A stretch of DNA of 64,000 nt. It comes from Rhodobacter xanthinilyticus. GTDB taxonomy: Bacteria > Pseudomonadota > Alphaproteobacteria > Rhodobacterales > Rhodobacteraceae. The translations under genes and the position numbers were made by a program. The stretch covers positions 2,868,001 through 2,932,000 of the forward strand of contig NZ_CP017781.1 in NCBI RefSeq assembly GCF_001856665.1, in the 5' to 3' direction. The notes beneath the pieces were generated by a model. It searched no databases, was not told where the DNA came from, and saw nothing but the letters and a program-made list of their open reading frames with translations. Positions 54,399 through 62,589 of the stretch are shown here, one piece after another (within the stretch, counting starts at the first letter, position 1; each line of letters opens with the position of its first letter).

Positions 54399-55232
54399 AT
54401 GCTCTATCTCGGAATCGATGGCGGCGGCTCGGGCTGCCGCGCGGCGGTTTGTGACGGCGCGGGCACGATTCTGGGCGAAGGGCGCGCGGGCCCGGCCAAT
54501 ATCGCAAGCGATTTCGACGGCGCGGAGGCCAATATCCGCGCTGCGGCGGAGGCCGCGCTCGGCGATTTGCCGCGGGACAATCTGCGCGCGGTTCTGGGGC
54601 TTGCGGGGTGCAATTTCTCCTCGGCGGGCGACCGGCTCGCGGCGCGGCTGCCGTTTGCGGCGCGGGTGGTGCAAGATGCGCTGACCTCGCTGCGCGGCGC
54701 GATCGGCACCGAGGACGGGATCGTCGCGGCGATCGGCACGGGCTCGGTCTTCGTGCGGCAAACGGAGGCGCGGGTGCGCGCGATCGGCGGCTGGGGGCTG
54801 CGGCTCGGCGATGAGGCCTCGGGCGCCTGGATCGGGCGGGCGCTGTTGATCGAGGGCACGCGGATGCTCGACGGGTTCGAGTGCCCGACGCCGCTTCTGG
54901 CGCAGATCGCGGGCGAATTGGGCGGCGCGCCGGGGATCGTGGGGTTTTCGCTGCGCGCCACGCCCGCCGATTATGCCGCGCTCGCGCCGCGGGTGCTCGC
55001 GGCGGCGCAGGCGGGCGACGCGGCCGCGCGCCGCATCCTCGAGGCCGCGCGCGCCGAGATCCGCCGCGCGGTGACCCGGTTGCAGCCGCGCGAGCGGGTC
55101 TTGCCGGTCTGTTGGCTGGGCGGGCTCGGGCCGGAGCTTGCGCTCGACGACTGGCCGCGGATCGCGGCGAAGGGCACCGCGCTCGATGGCGCTTTGGCGC
55201 TCGCGCGCGAGGAGGCGACATGGGCCGCCTGA
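54399..55232 (+). CDS. nagK: N-acetylglucosamine kinase, BadF/BadG family
   Basis: 277 residues from the ATG at 54399. MLYLGIDGGGSGCRAAVCD is the phosphate-1 loop; VVQDALTSLRGAIG and AAIGTGSVFVRQ are phosphate-2 blocks, and VCWLGGLGPELAL the adenosine site. The BadF/BadG ATPase fold and the adjacent nagA make N-acetylglucosamine kinase the best call, for recycling amino sugars. It overlaps nagA by 13 bases. Confidence 0.85.
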   Translation: MLYLGIDGGGSGCRAAVCDGAGTILGEGRAGPANIASDFDGAEANIRAAAEAALGDLPRDNLRAVLGLAGCNFSSAGDRLAARLPFAARVVQDALTSLRGAIGTEDGIVAAIGTGSVFVRQTEARVRAIGGWGLRLGDEASGAWIGRALLIEGTRMLDGFECPTPLLAQIAGELGGAPGIVGFSLRATPADYAALAPRVLAAAQAGDAAARRILEAARAEIRRAVTRLQPRERVLPVCWLGGLGPELALDDWPRIAAKGTALDGALALAREEATWAA

Positions 55233-56377
55233 TTTTCAAGAACGGTCATCTCTTTGATGGCGCACGGTTTTTCACCGCCCATCAACTCGTGGTCGAGGAC
55301 GGGATCATCGCCGATATCCTGCCCCAGACCCGGCAGGTCGAGGGCGAGGGGATCGACCTCGGCGGCGGCACGCTGGCACCCGGGCTGATCGATTTGCAGG
55401 TCAACGGCGGCGGCGGGATCATGCTCGACGGCACCGCCACGATCGAGAGTTTCGCGACCATCGCCGCGGCCCATGCGCGGCTCGGCACGACGGGCCTTTT
55501 GCCGACGCTGATCACCGACAGCCGCGCCGCGACGCAATCGGTGCTCGCCACCGCCACCGCCGCGATGAGCCGCGTGCCGGGCCTGCTCGGGCTGCATCTC
55601 GAGGGGCCGCATCTCGACCCGCGGCGCCCCGGCTGCCACCCGCCCGCGCATATCCGCCCGCTCGATGACGACGATATCGCGCTTTATTGCGAGGCGAAGA
55701 CCGGGCTGCCGACGCTCCTGATCACGCTCGCACCCGCCGCCGCCACCCCCGCCCAGATCGCCCGGCTGACCGCGGCGGGGATCCTCGTTTCGCTCGGCCA
55801 TGCCGAGACGAGCTTTGCCGAAGCCGGCGCCGCCTTCGAGGCCGGCGCGCGGATGGTCACCCATCTTTTCAACGCGATGAGCCAGCTCGGCGCGCGCGAG
55901 CCGGGGCTCGTGGGGGCGGCGCTTGGCCTGCCGGTCGCGGCGGGGGTGATCGCGGACGGGATCCATGTCCACCCCGAGAGCCTGCGGCTGGCGATTTACG
56001 CCAAACATATGGGCGAGCTGTTCCTCGTCAGCGATGCGATGGCGCCGGCGGGCACCGCGCTCAAGGAGTTCACCCTTGCCGGGCGCAAGATCCTGCGGCG
56101 CGACGACGCTCTGCGGCTCGAGGATGGCACGCTCGCGGGGGCGGATCTGTCGCTGCCGCAGGCGGTGCGGTTCCTGATCACGGAGATCGGGCTCGAGCCC
56201 GGCGCGGCGCTCGCCATGGCCACCGCGACGCCCGCGCGGCTGATCGGCGCCGAGGCCGGCCGGATCGCGCCTGGCCGCGCCGCCGATCTGGTGCTCTTTG
56301 ACCGCAACTGGCGCCTTGCCGGCACCTGGCGCGGCGGCGTCGCGCTCGAGGCTCAGGCGAAGTCTTCGACCGCGTAG
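55220..56377 (+). CDS. nagA: N-acetylglucosamine-6-phosphate deacetylase
   Basis: 385 residues from the ATG at 55220, with GGAGG upstream. LAPGLIDLQVNGGGGIMLDG, LHLEGPHLDPRRPGCHPPAHI, SLGHAETSF, VTHLFNAMSQLGAREPG and GVIADGIHVHPE are NagA signatures, and FLVSDAMAPAG holds the catalytic aspartate. It deacetylates GlcNAc-6-phosphate made by the neighbouring kinase. The 3' end overlaps serB by 25 bases, tail to tail. Confidence 0.94.
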   Translation: MGRLIFKNGHLFDGARFFTAHQLVVEDGIIADILPQTRQVEGEGIDLGGGTLAPGLIDLQVNGGGGIMLDGTATIESFATIAAAHARLGTTGLLPTLITDSRAATQSVLATATAAMSRVPGLLGLHLEGPHLDPRRPGCHPPAHIRPLDDDDIALYCEAKTGLPTLLITLAPAAATPAQIARLTAAGILVSLGHAETSFAEAGAAFEAGARMVTHLFNAMSQLGAREPGLVGAALGLPVAAGVIADGIHVHPESLRLAIYAKHMGELFLVSDAMAPAGTALKEFTLAGRKILRRDDALRLEDGTLAGADLSLPQAVRFLITEIGLEPGAALAMATATPARLIGAEAGRIAPGRAADLVLFDRNWRLAGTWRGGVALEAQAKSSTA

Positions 56378-57225
56378 CCCTGGATATAGAGCAGCGCCGA
56401 GAGATCGCCGTGGTTGATGCGGATATCGCATTGCGCGGCGACCGAGGGCTTGGCGTGCAGCGCCACCCCCGCCCCGGCGAGATGCAGCATGCCGAGATCA
56501 TTGGCGCCATCGCCCACCGCCATCACCTCGGAATGGGCGATGCCGAGCCGCGCGCTGATCTCCTCGAGCGCCTGCACCTTCGCCTCGCGGCCCAGGATCG
56601 GGCGCACCGGCACGCCGGTCAGCTTGCCGTCCTCGATGCCGAGGATATTGGCGCGGTTCTCGTCAAAGCCGAGCACCTCGGCGACATGGCCGGTGAAAGC
56701 GGTGAAGCCCCCCGAGACGAGCGCGCAATAGGCGCCGTTCGCCTTCATCGTGCGCAGAAGGTCATGCCCCCCCGGCATGAAGCTCAACCGCTCGGCGATC
56801 ACCCGGTCGATCACCTCGGCCGAGAGCCCGGTCAGGAGCCCCAGCCGCTCGGTCAGCGCGCCCTCGAAATCGAGCTCGCCATTCATCGCCCGCGCGGTGA
56901 TCGCGGCGACCTTGGCCCCCACCCCCGCGACATCGGCCAGCTCGTCGATACATTCCTGCTGGATCATCGTGCTGTCCATATCGGCCAGCAGCATCTTCTT
57001 GCGCCGCCCCTCGGCGGGCTGCACCACGAGATCGACCCCGAGGCCCTGCAGCCCCTCCCAGACCTCCCAGCGATTCGCCGGGATCGCCTCGATCGCGAAT
57101 TCCGCCGCCACCCCCGGGTTGAGCCAGCGCGCCTCCCGCCCGACCCAGGCCCCATGGAGCGAATCGAGCGTCACCTGCGCGAGATTGGCGGCTTTCGGGT
57201 CGGCGAGGAGGGTCACGATGAACAT
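56353..57225 (-). CDS. serB: Phosphoserine phosphatase
   Basis: 290 residues from the ATG at 57225; another ATG at 57231 would add two residues. An N-terminal ACT-like region precedes the HAD motif LLADMDSTMIQQECIDELAD (nucleophile D82). ALVSGGFTAFTGHVAEVLGF and EVMAVGDGANDLGMLHLAGAGV complete the SerB pattern. It makes serine from phosphoserine. It is divergent from serC-serA, so all three serine enzymes sit in one locus. Confidence 0.95.
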   Translation of the reverse strand: MFIVTLLADPKAANLAQVTLDSLHGAWVGREARWLNPGVAAEFAIEAIPANRWEVWEGLQGLGVDLVVQPAEGRRKKMLLADMDSTMIQQECIDELADVAGVGAKVAAITARAMNGELDFEGALTERLGLLTGLSAEVIDRVIAERLSFMPGGHDLLRTMKANGAYCALVSGGFTAFTGHVAEVLGFDENRANILGIEDGKLTGVPVRPILGREAKVQALEEISARLGIAHSEVMAVGDGANDLGMLHLAGAGVALHAKPSVAAQCDIRINHGDLSALLYIQGYAVEDFA

Positions 57226-57340
57226 GGGCATGTTTCCGATAGTGGAAAGCGGTGTCGCTTTTGATGGCTGATAGGCCGCATTAGCGCAATTTTCCCTCTT
57301 GTGCCAGAGGCCGCGCCCCCGTATCTCCGGCGGCGGGACA

Positions 57341-57382
57341 CCTCTCCCCAACGAGAGGCGTTTATCTGTAAGGATACCATAG
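57341..57382 (+). promoter_or_regulatory. Candidate serC leader hairpin
   Basis: CCTCTC (57341-57346) and GAGAGG (57353-57358) form a 6-bp hairpin just before the serC ribosome site AAGGA (57370). A conserved serC leader RNA is known in alphaproteobacteria; I cannot confirm that this is a member because its full consensus is not something I can compare here. Confidence 0.45.
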
Positions 57383-58528
57383 ATGGCTCAACAAGCTCCG
57401 GCCGCGCGGCCGGCCAATCCGCGCTTCTCCTCGGGCCCCTGCTCGAAGATCCCCGGTTTCACCCTCGATATGCTCGCCGACGCGCCCCTGGGCCGTTCGC
57501 ACCGTGCCGCCGTCGGCAAGGCCAAGCTGAAAGAGGCGATCGAGACCACCCGTGACATTCTCGGCGTGCCGGCGGATTACCGCATCGGCATCGTCCCCGC
57601 CTCGGATACCGGCGCGGTCGAGATGGCGCTCTGGTCGCTCCTCGGCGCCCGCCCGGTGACCATGTGCGCCTGGGAAAGCTTCGGCTCCGGCTGGGTCACC
57701 GATGTGGTGAAACAGCTCAAACTCGACGCGACCGTCAAGGAAGCCGGCTACGGCGATATCGTCGACTTCGCCGAGGTCGATTTCGCGACCGACGTCGTCT
57801 TCACCTGGAACGGCACCACCTCGGGCGTGCGCGTGGCCAACGGCGACAAGATCCCCGCCGACCGCGACGGGCTGACGATCTGCGACGCGACCTCGGCCGC
57901 CTTCGCGATGGACCTTCCCTGGGACAAGCTCGACGTGACCACCTTCTCCTGGCAAAAAGTGCTGGGCGGTGAGGGCGGCCATGGCGTCCTGATCCTGTCG
58001 CCCCGCGCCGTCGAGCGCCTCGAGAGCTACAAGCCCGCCTGGCCGCTGCCGAAGATCTTCCGCATGACCAAGGCCGGCAAGCTGATCGAAGGCATCTTCA
58101 CCGGTGAGACGATCAACACGCCCTCGATGCTCTGCGTGGAAGATTACCTCGTCGCGATGAAATGGGCGAAGACCATCGGCGGGCTGAAGGGCCTCGTCGC
58201 CCGCGCCGAAGCCAATGCGAAAGTCGTGTGGGATTTCTGCGCCGCGCGTCCGTGGATCGCGAACCTCGCCAACGACCCGGCGACCGCCTCGACCACCTCG
58301 GTGTGCCTGAAGTTCACCGATGAGCGCATCAAGGACGGCGCCGCCTTCGCGAAAGCCGTGGCCAAGCGGCTCGAGAAGGAAGGCGTGGCGCTTGACGTCG
58401 GCGCCTATCGCGACGCGCCGGCCGGCCTGCGCATCTGGTGTGGCTCGACCATCGAGAAAGCCGATGTCGAGGCGCTGATGCCCTGGATCGAATTCGCCTT
58501 CGAGGCGGAAATCGCGGCGCAAGCCTGA
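57383..58528 (+). CDS. serC: Phosphoserine aminotransferase
   Basis: 381 residues. [40 protein letters not shown], and [13 protein letters not shown] with the PLP lysine K192 identify the alphaproteobacterial SerC group. It converts 3-phosphohydroxypyruvate and glutamate to phosphoserine. It is 66 bases upstream of serA on the same strand and preceded by a leader hairpin. Confidence 0.96.
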   Translation: MAQQAPAARPANPRFSSGPCSKIPGFTLDMLADAPLGRSHRAAVGKAKLKEAIETTRDILGVPADYRIGIVPASDTGAVEMALWSLLGARPVTMCAWESFGSGWVTDVVKQLKLDATVKEAGYGDIVDFAEVDFATDVVFTWNGTTSGVRVANGDKIPADRDGLTICDATSAAFAMDLPWDKLDVTTFSWQKVLGGEGGHGVLILSPRAVERLESYKPAWPLPKIFRMTKAGKLIEGIFTGETINTPSMLCVEDYLVAMKWAKTIGGLKGLVARAEANAKVVWDFCAARPWIANLANDPATASTTSVCLKFTDERIKDGAAFAKAVAKRLEKEGVALDVGAYRDAPAGLRIWCGSTIEKADVEALMPWIEFAFEAEIAAQA

Positions 58529-58594
58529 TTGACGAAAGCGCGGCGGGCAGCCCTGCCCGCCCTTTCCGACCATCCCCAATTTCAGGAGCCCATC

Positions 58595-60190
58595 ATGGCC
58601 CCCAAGGTTCTCATCTCCGACGAACTCTCCGACGCCGCCGTCCAGATCTTCCGCGACCGCGGGATCGAGGTGGATTTCCAGCCGAAACTCGGCAAGGACA
58701 AGGAAAAGCTGGCCGAAATCATCGGCAATTATGACGGTCTGGCGATCCGTTCGGCCACCAAGGTGACCGCGGCGCTGCTCGAGAAAGCCACGAACCTCAA
58801 GGTCGTCGGCCGCGCCGGGATCGGTGTCGACAACGTCGACCGCGAAGCCGCCTCGAAGAAGGGCGTGATCGTCATGAACACCCCCTTCGGCAACATGATC
58901 ACCACCGCCGAACACGCCATCGCGATGATGTTCGCGGTCGCGCGGCAGATCCCGGAGGCCTCGGCCTCGACCCATGCGGGCAAATGGGAAAAGTCGAAAT
59001 TCATGGGCGTCGAGCTCACCGCCAAGACCCTTGGCGTGATCGGCGCGGGCAATATCGGCGGGATCGTCTGCGACCGCGCCAAGGGCCTGAAGATGAAGGT
59101 CGTGGCCTATGACCCCTTCCTGTCGGAAGAAAAGGCCGAGAAGATGGGCGTCGAGAAGGTCGAGCTCGACGAGCTGCTGGCGCGCGCCGATTTCATCACG
59201 CTGCACGTGCCGCTGACCGACAGCACCCGCAACATCCTCTCGAAAGAAAACCTCGAGAAGACCAAGCCCGGCGTGCGGATCATCAACTGCGCCCGCGGCG
59301 GTCTCGTCGATGAAGCGGCGCTGGCCGAGATGCTGAAATCGGGCCGCGTCGCGGGCGCCGCTTTCGACGTGTTCTCGGTTGAGCCGGCCACCGAAAACCC
59401 GCTCTTTGGCCTGCCCAACGTCGTCTGCACGCCCCACCTCGGCGCCTCGACGACCGAAGCGCAGGAAAACGTCGCGCTGCAAGTCGCCGAGCAAATGGCG
59501 AACTACCTGCTCGACGGCGCGGTCGAGAACGCGCTCAACATGCCCTCGATGACCGCCGAAGAGGCCAAGGTCATGGGCCCCTGGGTGAAACTCGCCGAAT
59601 ATCTGGGCGGCTTCATCGGCCAGATGACCGACGAGCCGATCAAGGCGATCAACATCACCTATGACGGCGTCGCCTCGAAGATGAACCTCAAGGCGCTCGA
59701 TTGCGCGGTGGTTGCGGGCATCATGCAAAAGGCCAACCCAGACGTGAACATGGTCTCGGCGCCGGTGATCGCGAAAGAGCGCGGCGTGCAGATCTCGACC
59801 ACCACCCAGGACAAATCGGGCGTGTTCGACGGCTATGTGAAGGTCACCGTGGTCACCGAGGCGCGTGAGCGCTCGATCGCGGGCACCGTGTTCTCGGATG
59901 GCAAGCCGCGCTTCATCCAGATCAAGGGCATCAATGTCGACGCCGAAGTGGGCCAACACATGCTCTACACCACCAACAAGGACGTGCCCGGCATCATCGG
60001 CAAGCTCGGCACCCTGCTCGGCGACAACAAGGTCAACGTCGCGAACTTCACGCTCGGCCGGTCGGCCGCGGGCGGCGAGGCGATCGCGATCGCCTATCTC
60101 GACGAGGCGCTCGACCCGAAGGTCGTGGCCGAGCTCGAGAAGACCGGCCTCTTCCAGCAGGTCAAACCGCTCGAATTCACCGTCGCCTGA
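58595..60190 (+). CDS. serA: D-3-phosphoglycerate dehydrogenase
   Basis: 531 residues from the ATG at 58595, with CAGGAG upstream. GRAGIGVDNVDREAASKKGV, the NAD motif TLGVIGAGNIGGIVCDRAKG, NCARGGLVDE and TPHLGASTTEAQ are 2-hydroxyacid dehydrogenase signatures. The C-terminal ASB and ACT domains (PGIIGKLGTLLGDNKVNVAN) make it the long SerA type, open to serine feedback control. First step of serine synthesis. Confidence 0.96.
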   Translation: MAPKVLISDELSDAAVQIFRDRGIEVDFQPKLGKDKEKLAEIIGNYDGLAIRSATKVTAALLEKATNLKVVGRAGIGVDNVDREAASKKGVIVMNTPFGNMITTAEHAIAMMFAVARQIPEASASTHAGKWEKSKFMGVELTAKTLGVIGAGNIGGIVCDRAKGLKMKVVAYDPFLSEEKAEKMGVEKVELDELLARADFITLHVPLTDSTRNILSKENLEKTKPGVRIINCARGGLVDEAALAEMLKSGRVAGAAFDVFSVEPATENPLFGLPNVVCTPHLGASTTEAQENVALQVAEQMANYLLDGAVENALNMPSMTAEEAKVMGPWVKLAEYLGGFIGQMTDEPIKAINITYDGVASKMNLKALDCAVVAGIMQKANPDVNMVSAPVIAKERGVQISTTTQDKSGVFDGYVKVTVVTEARERSIAGTVFSDGKPRFIQIKGINVDAEVGQHMLYTTNKDVPGIIGKLGTLLGDNKVNVANFTLGRSAAGGEAIAIAYLDEALDPKVVAELEKTGLFQQVKPLEFTVA

Positions 60191-60211
60191 GCGCCCCGGT
60201 GATCTGACATC

Positions 60212-60240
60212 AGGCCCCTCGCTCCGGCGGGGGGCCTTCG
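60212..60240 (+). terminator. Probable terminator after serA
   Basis: Stem AGGCCCC (60212-60218) / GGGGCCT (60231-60237) with a 12-base loop, followed by a short T-containing tail. Weak U-tract. It ends close to the ribosome site of the next gene (GGAGG at 60246). Confidence 0.6.
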
Positions 60241-60255
60241 CCATTGGAGGGCCCC

Positions 60256-60987
60256 ATGCGCCATTATGCCATCGGTGATATCCACGGCCAGGACGGCCTG
60301 CTCGCCGCCGCCCATGCGCTGATCGCGGAGGACCGCGCGCGCACGGGCGACGCGGCCGCGCCGGTCGTCCATATCGGCGATCTCGTCGACCGGGGCCCGA
60401 CCTCGGCGCAGGTGATCGCGCGGCTGATCGCGGGCCAGGCGGCGGGCGCGCCCTGGATCGTGCTGAAGGGCAACCACGATCTGCTCTTCCAGCGCTGGCT
60501 CGAAGACCCCTTCGCCCGCCACCCGATGCTGCGCGCCGAGATGAGCTGGACCCACCCGCGGGTGGGCGGGCTGACCACGCTGCGCTCCTATGGCGTGATG
60601 GCCGAGGAGGACCGCCCCCTCGCCGCGCTCCATGCCGAGGCCCTCGCCGCGATCCCGCAGGCGCATCGCGACTGGCTCGCCGCGCTACCGCTGAGCTACG
60701 CCGCGGGCGAGCTCTTCTTCGCCCATGCGGGCGTCCGCCCCGGCGTGGCCTTCGCCGCGCAGGTGGAGGACGATCTGCTCTGGATCCGCGGCGATTTTCT
60801 CGAAGATCCGCGCGAGCATGGCGCCCTCGTCATCCACGGCCACAGCCATATCGACCGCGCGACCCATTACGGCAACCGGCTGAACCTCGATTCGAGCGCA
60901 GGCTACGGCGGGCCGGTCTCGGCGGCGGTGATCGAGGGGCGGCAGGCCTGGCTTCTGACGCCGGAGGGGCGGGTTTTGCTCGGCTGA
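60256..60987 (+). CDS. Metallophosphoesterase (serine/threonine phosphatase type)
   Basis: 243 residues from the ATG at 60256. AIGDIHGQ, HIGDLVDRGP, VLKGNHDLLF, a histidine in FFAHAGVRPG and IHGHSHIDR are the calcineurin-like metal motifs. It resembles bacterial PPP-type phosphatases and ApaH-like enzymes; protein phosphatase or dinucleoside tetraphosphatase are both possible. It follows serA by 65 bases after a terminator. Confidence 0.88.
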   Translation: MRHYAIGDIHGQDGLLAAAHALIAEDRARTGDAAAPVVHIGDLVDRGPTSAQVIARLIAGQAAGAPWIVLKGNHDLLFQRWLEDPFARHPMLRAEMSWTHPRVGGLTTLRSYGVMAEEDRPLAALHAEALAAIPQAHRDWLAALPLSYAAGELFFAHAGVRPGVAFAAQVEDDLLWIRGDFLEDPREHGALVIHGHSHIDRATHYGNRLNLDSSAGYGGPVSAAVIEGRQAWLLTPEGRVLLG

Positions 60988-61061
60988 GCCCGGATCTCAA
61001 CGGTTTCTTCACCGCTTTGCGCGACCCTTCTCCCGAGGGCACACCAACCACGGGGGAAGAC

Positions 61062-61244
61062 ATGTCGGATCATCCCAAACTCGAAAGCCACTGGCAGGTC
61101 GAGGGCGATGCCCTCACGAACCATTATGTTCTCAAGGAGGAGATCCTCGAGGAAGAGTTCGCGGCCGAGCGCTATGGCGTCGCGCTGATCTGGAACCTGC
61201 TCACCGCGACCGAACCGCCCCCGCAGGCGCTGCGCGGGCCCTGA
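61062..61244 (+). CDS. Small conserved-looking protein, 60 residues
   Basis: 60 residues from the ATG at 61062, with GGGGGAAGA upstream. It is acidic (LKEEILEEEFAAERYG) and starts MSDHPKLESHWQVEGDALTN. No membrane segment. A good ribosome site and GC-biased third positions suggest it is real. I do not recognise a family. It lies between the phosphatase and thiolase genes, all on the plus strand. Confidence 0.6.
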   Translation: MSDHPKLESHWQVEGDALTNHYVLKEEILEEEFAAERYGVALIWNLLTATEPPPQALRGP

Positions 61245-61272
61245 CGCGCCGGAACGTTACGATGCCGGGCGC

Positions 61273-61287
61273 GTGACGCTTCGTCAC
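61273..61287. promoter_or_regulatory. Inverted repeat before thiolase
   Basis: GTGACG (61273-61278) and CGTCAC (61282-61287) with a 3-base spacer form a perfect inverted repeat, 77 bases upstream of the thiolase start. A candidate operator; no regulator is assigned. Confidence 0.45.
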
Positions 61288-61363
61288 TTCCCCTGCGGCA
61301 ACTGGCGCCACGGCCGGCGCGCGGATAACCTCTCCCCCGAACCAACCAAGGGCGGAGTTATCC

Positions 61364-62539
61364 ATGACCGGTATCGTTATTCTCGGCGGCGCGCGCACCG
61401 CAATCGGCACCTTCGGCGGCAGCCTCGCGGGCTTTGCGCCCTGCGATCTGGCGACGCTGGTGGCCAAGGAAGCCATCGCGCGCGCGGGCGTCACCCCCGA
61501 GCAGATCGGCCAGGTGGTCTTCGGCCATGTGCTCAACACCGAACCGCGCGACATGTATGTCTCGCGCGTGGCCGCCGTTCAGGCCGGGATCCCGGTCGGC
61601 ACGCCGGCGATGAACGTCAACCGGCTCTGCGGCTCGGGCGCGCAGGCGGTGGTCTCGGCCGCCCAAGCGCTGATGCTCGGCGACGCCGATTTCGCCCTCG
61701 CCGGCGGGGTCGATTGCATGAGCCGCGCCCCCTACACCGTGCCCGCCGCGCGCTTTGGCCAGAAGATGGGCGACGCCAAGGTGATCGACATGATGACCGG
61801 CGCGCTGACCTGCCCGTTCGGCACCGGCCATATGGGCGTCACCGCCGAAAACGTCGCCTGCGAGCATGACATCTCGCGCGAAGATCAGGACGCTTTCGCG
61901 CTCGAGAGCCAAAAACGCGCCGCCGCTGCCATCGAGGCGGGCGTGTTCAAGGACGAGATCGTGCCCGTCGAGATCGCCTCGCGCCGCGGCTCGGTGATCT
62001 TCGACACCGACGAGCACCCGAAAGCGACCTCGCTCGACAAGCTCGCCGCGCTCAAGCCGGTGTTCAAGAAAGACGGCTCGGTGACCGCGGGCAACGCCTC
62101 GGGCATCAATGACGGCGCCGCGGCGCTGGTGCTCGCGCGCGCCGAGGCCGCCGAGGCCGCGGGGCTGAAGCCGCGCGCGAAACTGCTCGGCTATTCGGTC
62201 GCCGGCGTGCGCCCCGAGGTGATGGGCGTCGGCCCGATCCCGGCGGTGCAACAACTTTGCGCGAAACTCGGCCTGAGCGTCGCCGATTTCGACGTGATCG
62301 AATCGAACGAGGCCTTCGCGGCGCAGGCGCTCGCGGTCTCGAAAGAGCTCGGCCTCGACCCCGCCAAGGTCAACCCGAACGGCGGCGCGATCGCGCTCGG
62401 CCACCCGATCGGCGCGACCGGCGCGATCCTGACGATCAAGACGCTCTACCACCTCGAGCGCACCGGCGGCAAACTCGGCCTTGTCACGATGTGCATCGGC
62501 GGCGGGCAGGGCATCGCGCTCGCGATCGAACGGGTCTGA
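61364..62539 (+). CDS. Acetyl-CoA C-acyltransferase (beta-ketothiolase)
   Basis: 391 residues. The nucleophile is C89 in [45 protein letters not shown] and the second active cysteine in [15 protein letters not shown] complete the thiolase pattern. The likely role is acetoacetyl-CoA formation for PHB and the ethylmalonyl-CoA pathway, or fatty acid degradation. No phaB is adjacent, so I leave the symbol blank. A strong terminator follows. Confidence 0.93.
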   Translation: MTGIVILGGARTAIGTFGGSLAGFAPCDLATLVAKEAIARAGVTPEQIGQVVFGHVLNTEPRDMYVSRVAAVQAGIPVGTPAMNVNRLCGSGAQAVVSAAQALMLGDADFALAGGVDCMSRAPYTVPAARFGQKMGDAKVIDMMTGALTCPFGTGHMGVTAENVACEHDISREDQDAFALESQKRAAAAIEAGVFKDEIVPVEIASRRGSVIFDTDEHPKATSLDKLAALKPVFKKDGSVTAGNASGINDGAAALVLARAEAAEAAGLKPRAKLLGYSVAGVRPEVMGVGPIPAVQQLCAKLGLSVADFDVIESNEAFAAQALAVSKELGLDPAKVNPNGGAIALGHPIGATGAILTIKTLYHLERTGGKLGLVTMCIGGGQGIALAIERV

Positions 62540-62558
62540 TTGCCCGGGTCTGACCCCG

Positions 62559-62589
62559 CGCCCGGCCCTCGCGGCCGGGCGTTTCATTT
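62559..62589 (+). terminator. Intrinsic terminator of thiolase
   Basis: Perfect 9-bp stem CGCCCGGCC (62559-62567) / GGCCGGGCG (62573-62581), 5-base loop, then TTTCATTT. It overlaps the 3' end of pbpC. Confidence 0.9.

Noticed and set aside
57362-60244. A 960-codon minus-strand frame opposite serC and serA
   Set aside because: It crosses two complete plus-strand genes and their gap; composition is antisense-like.
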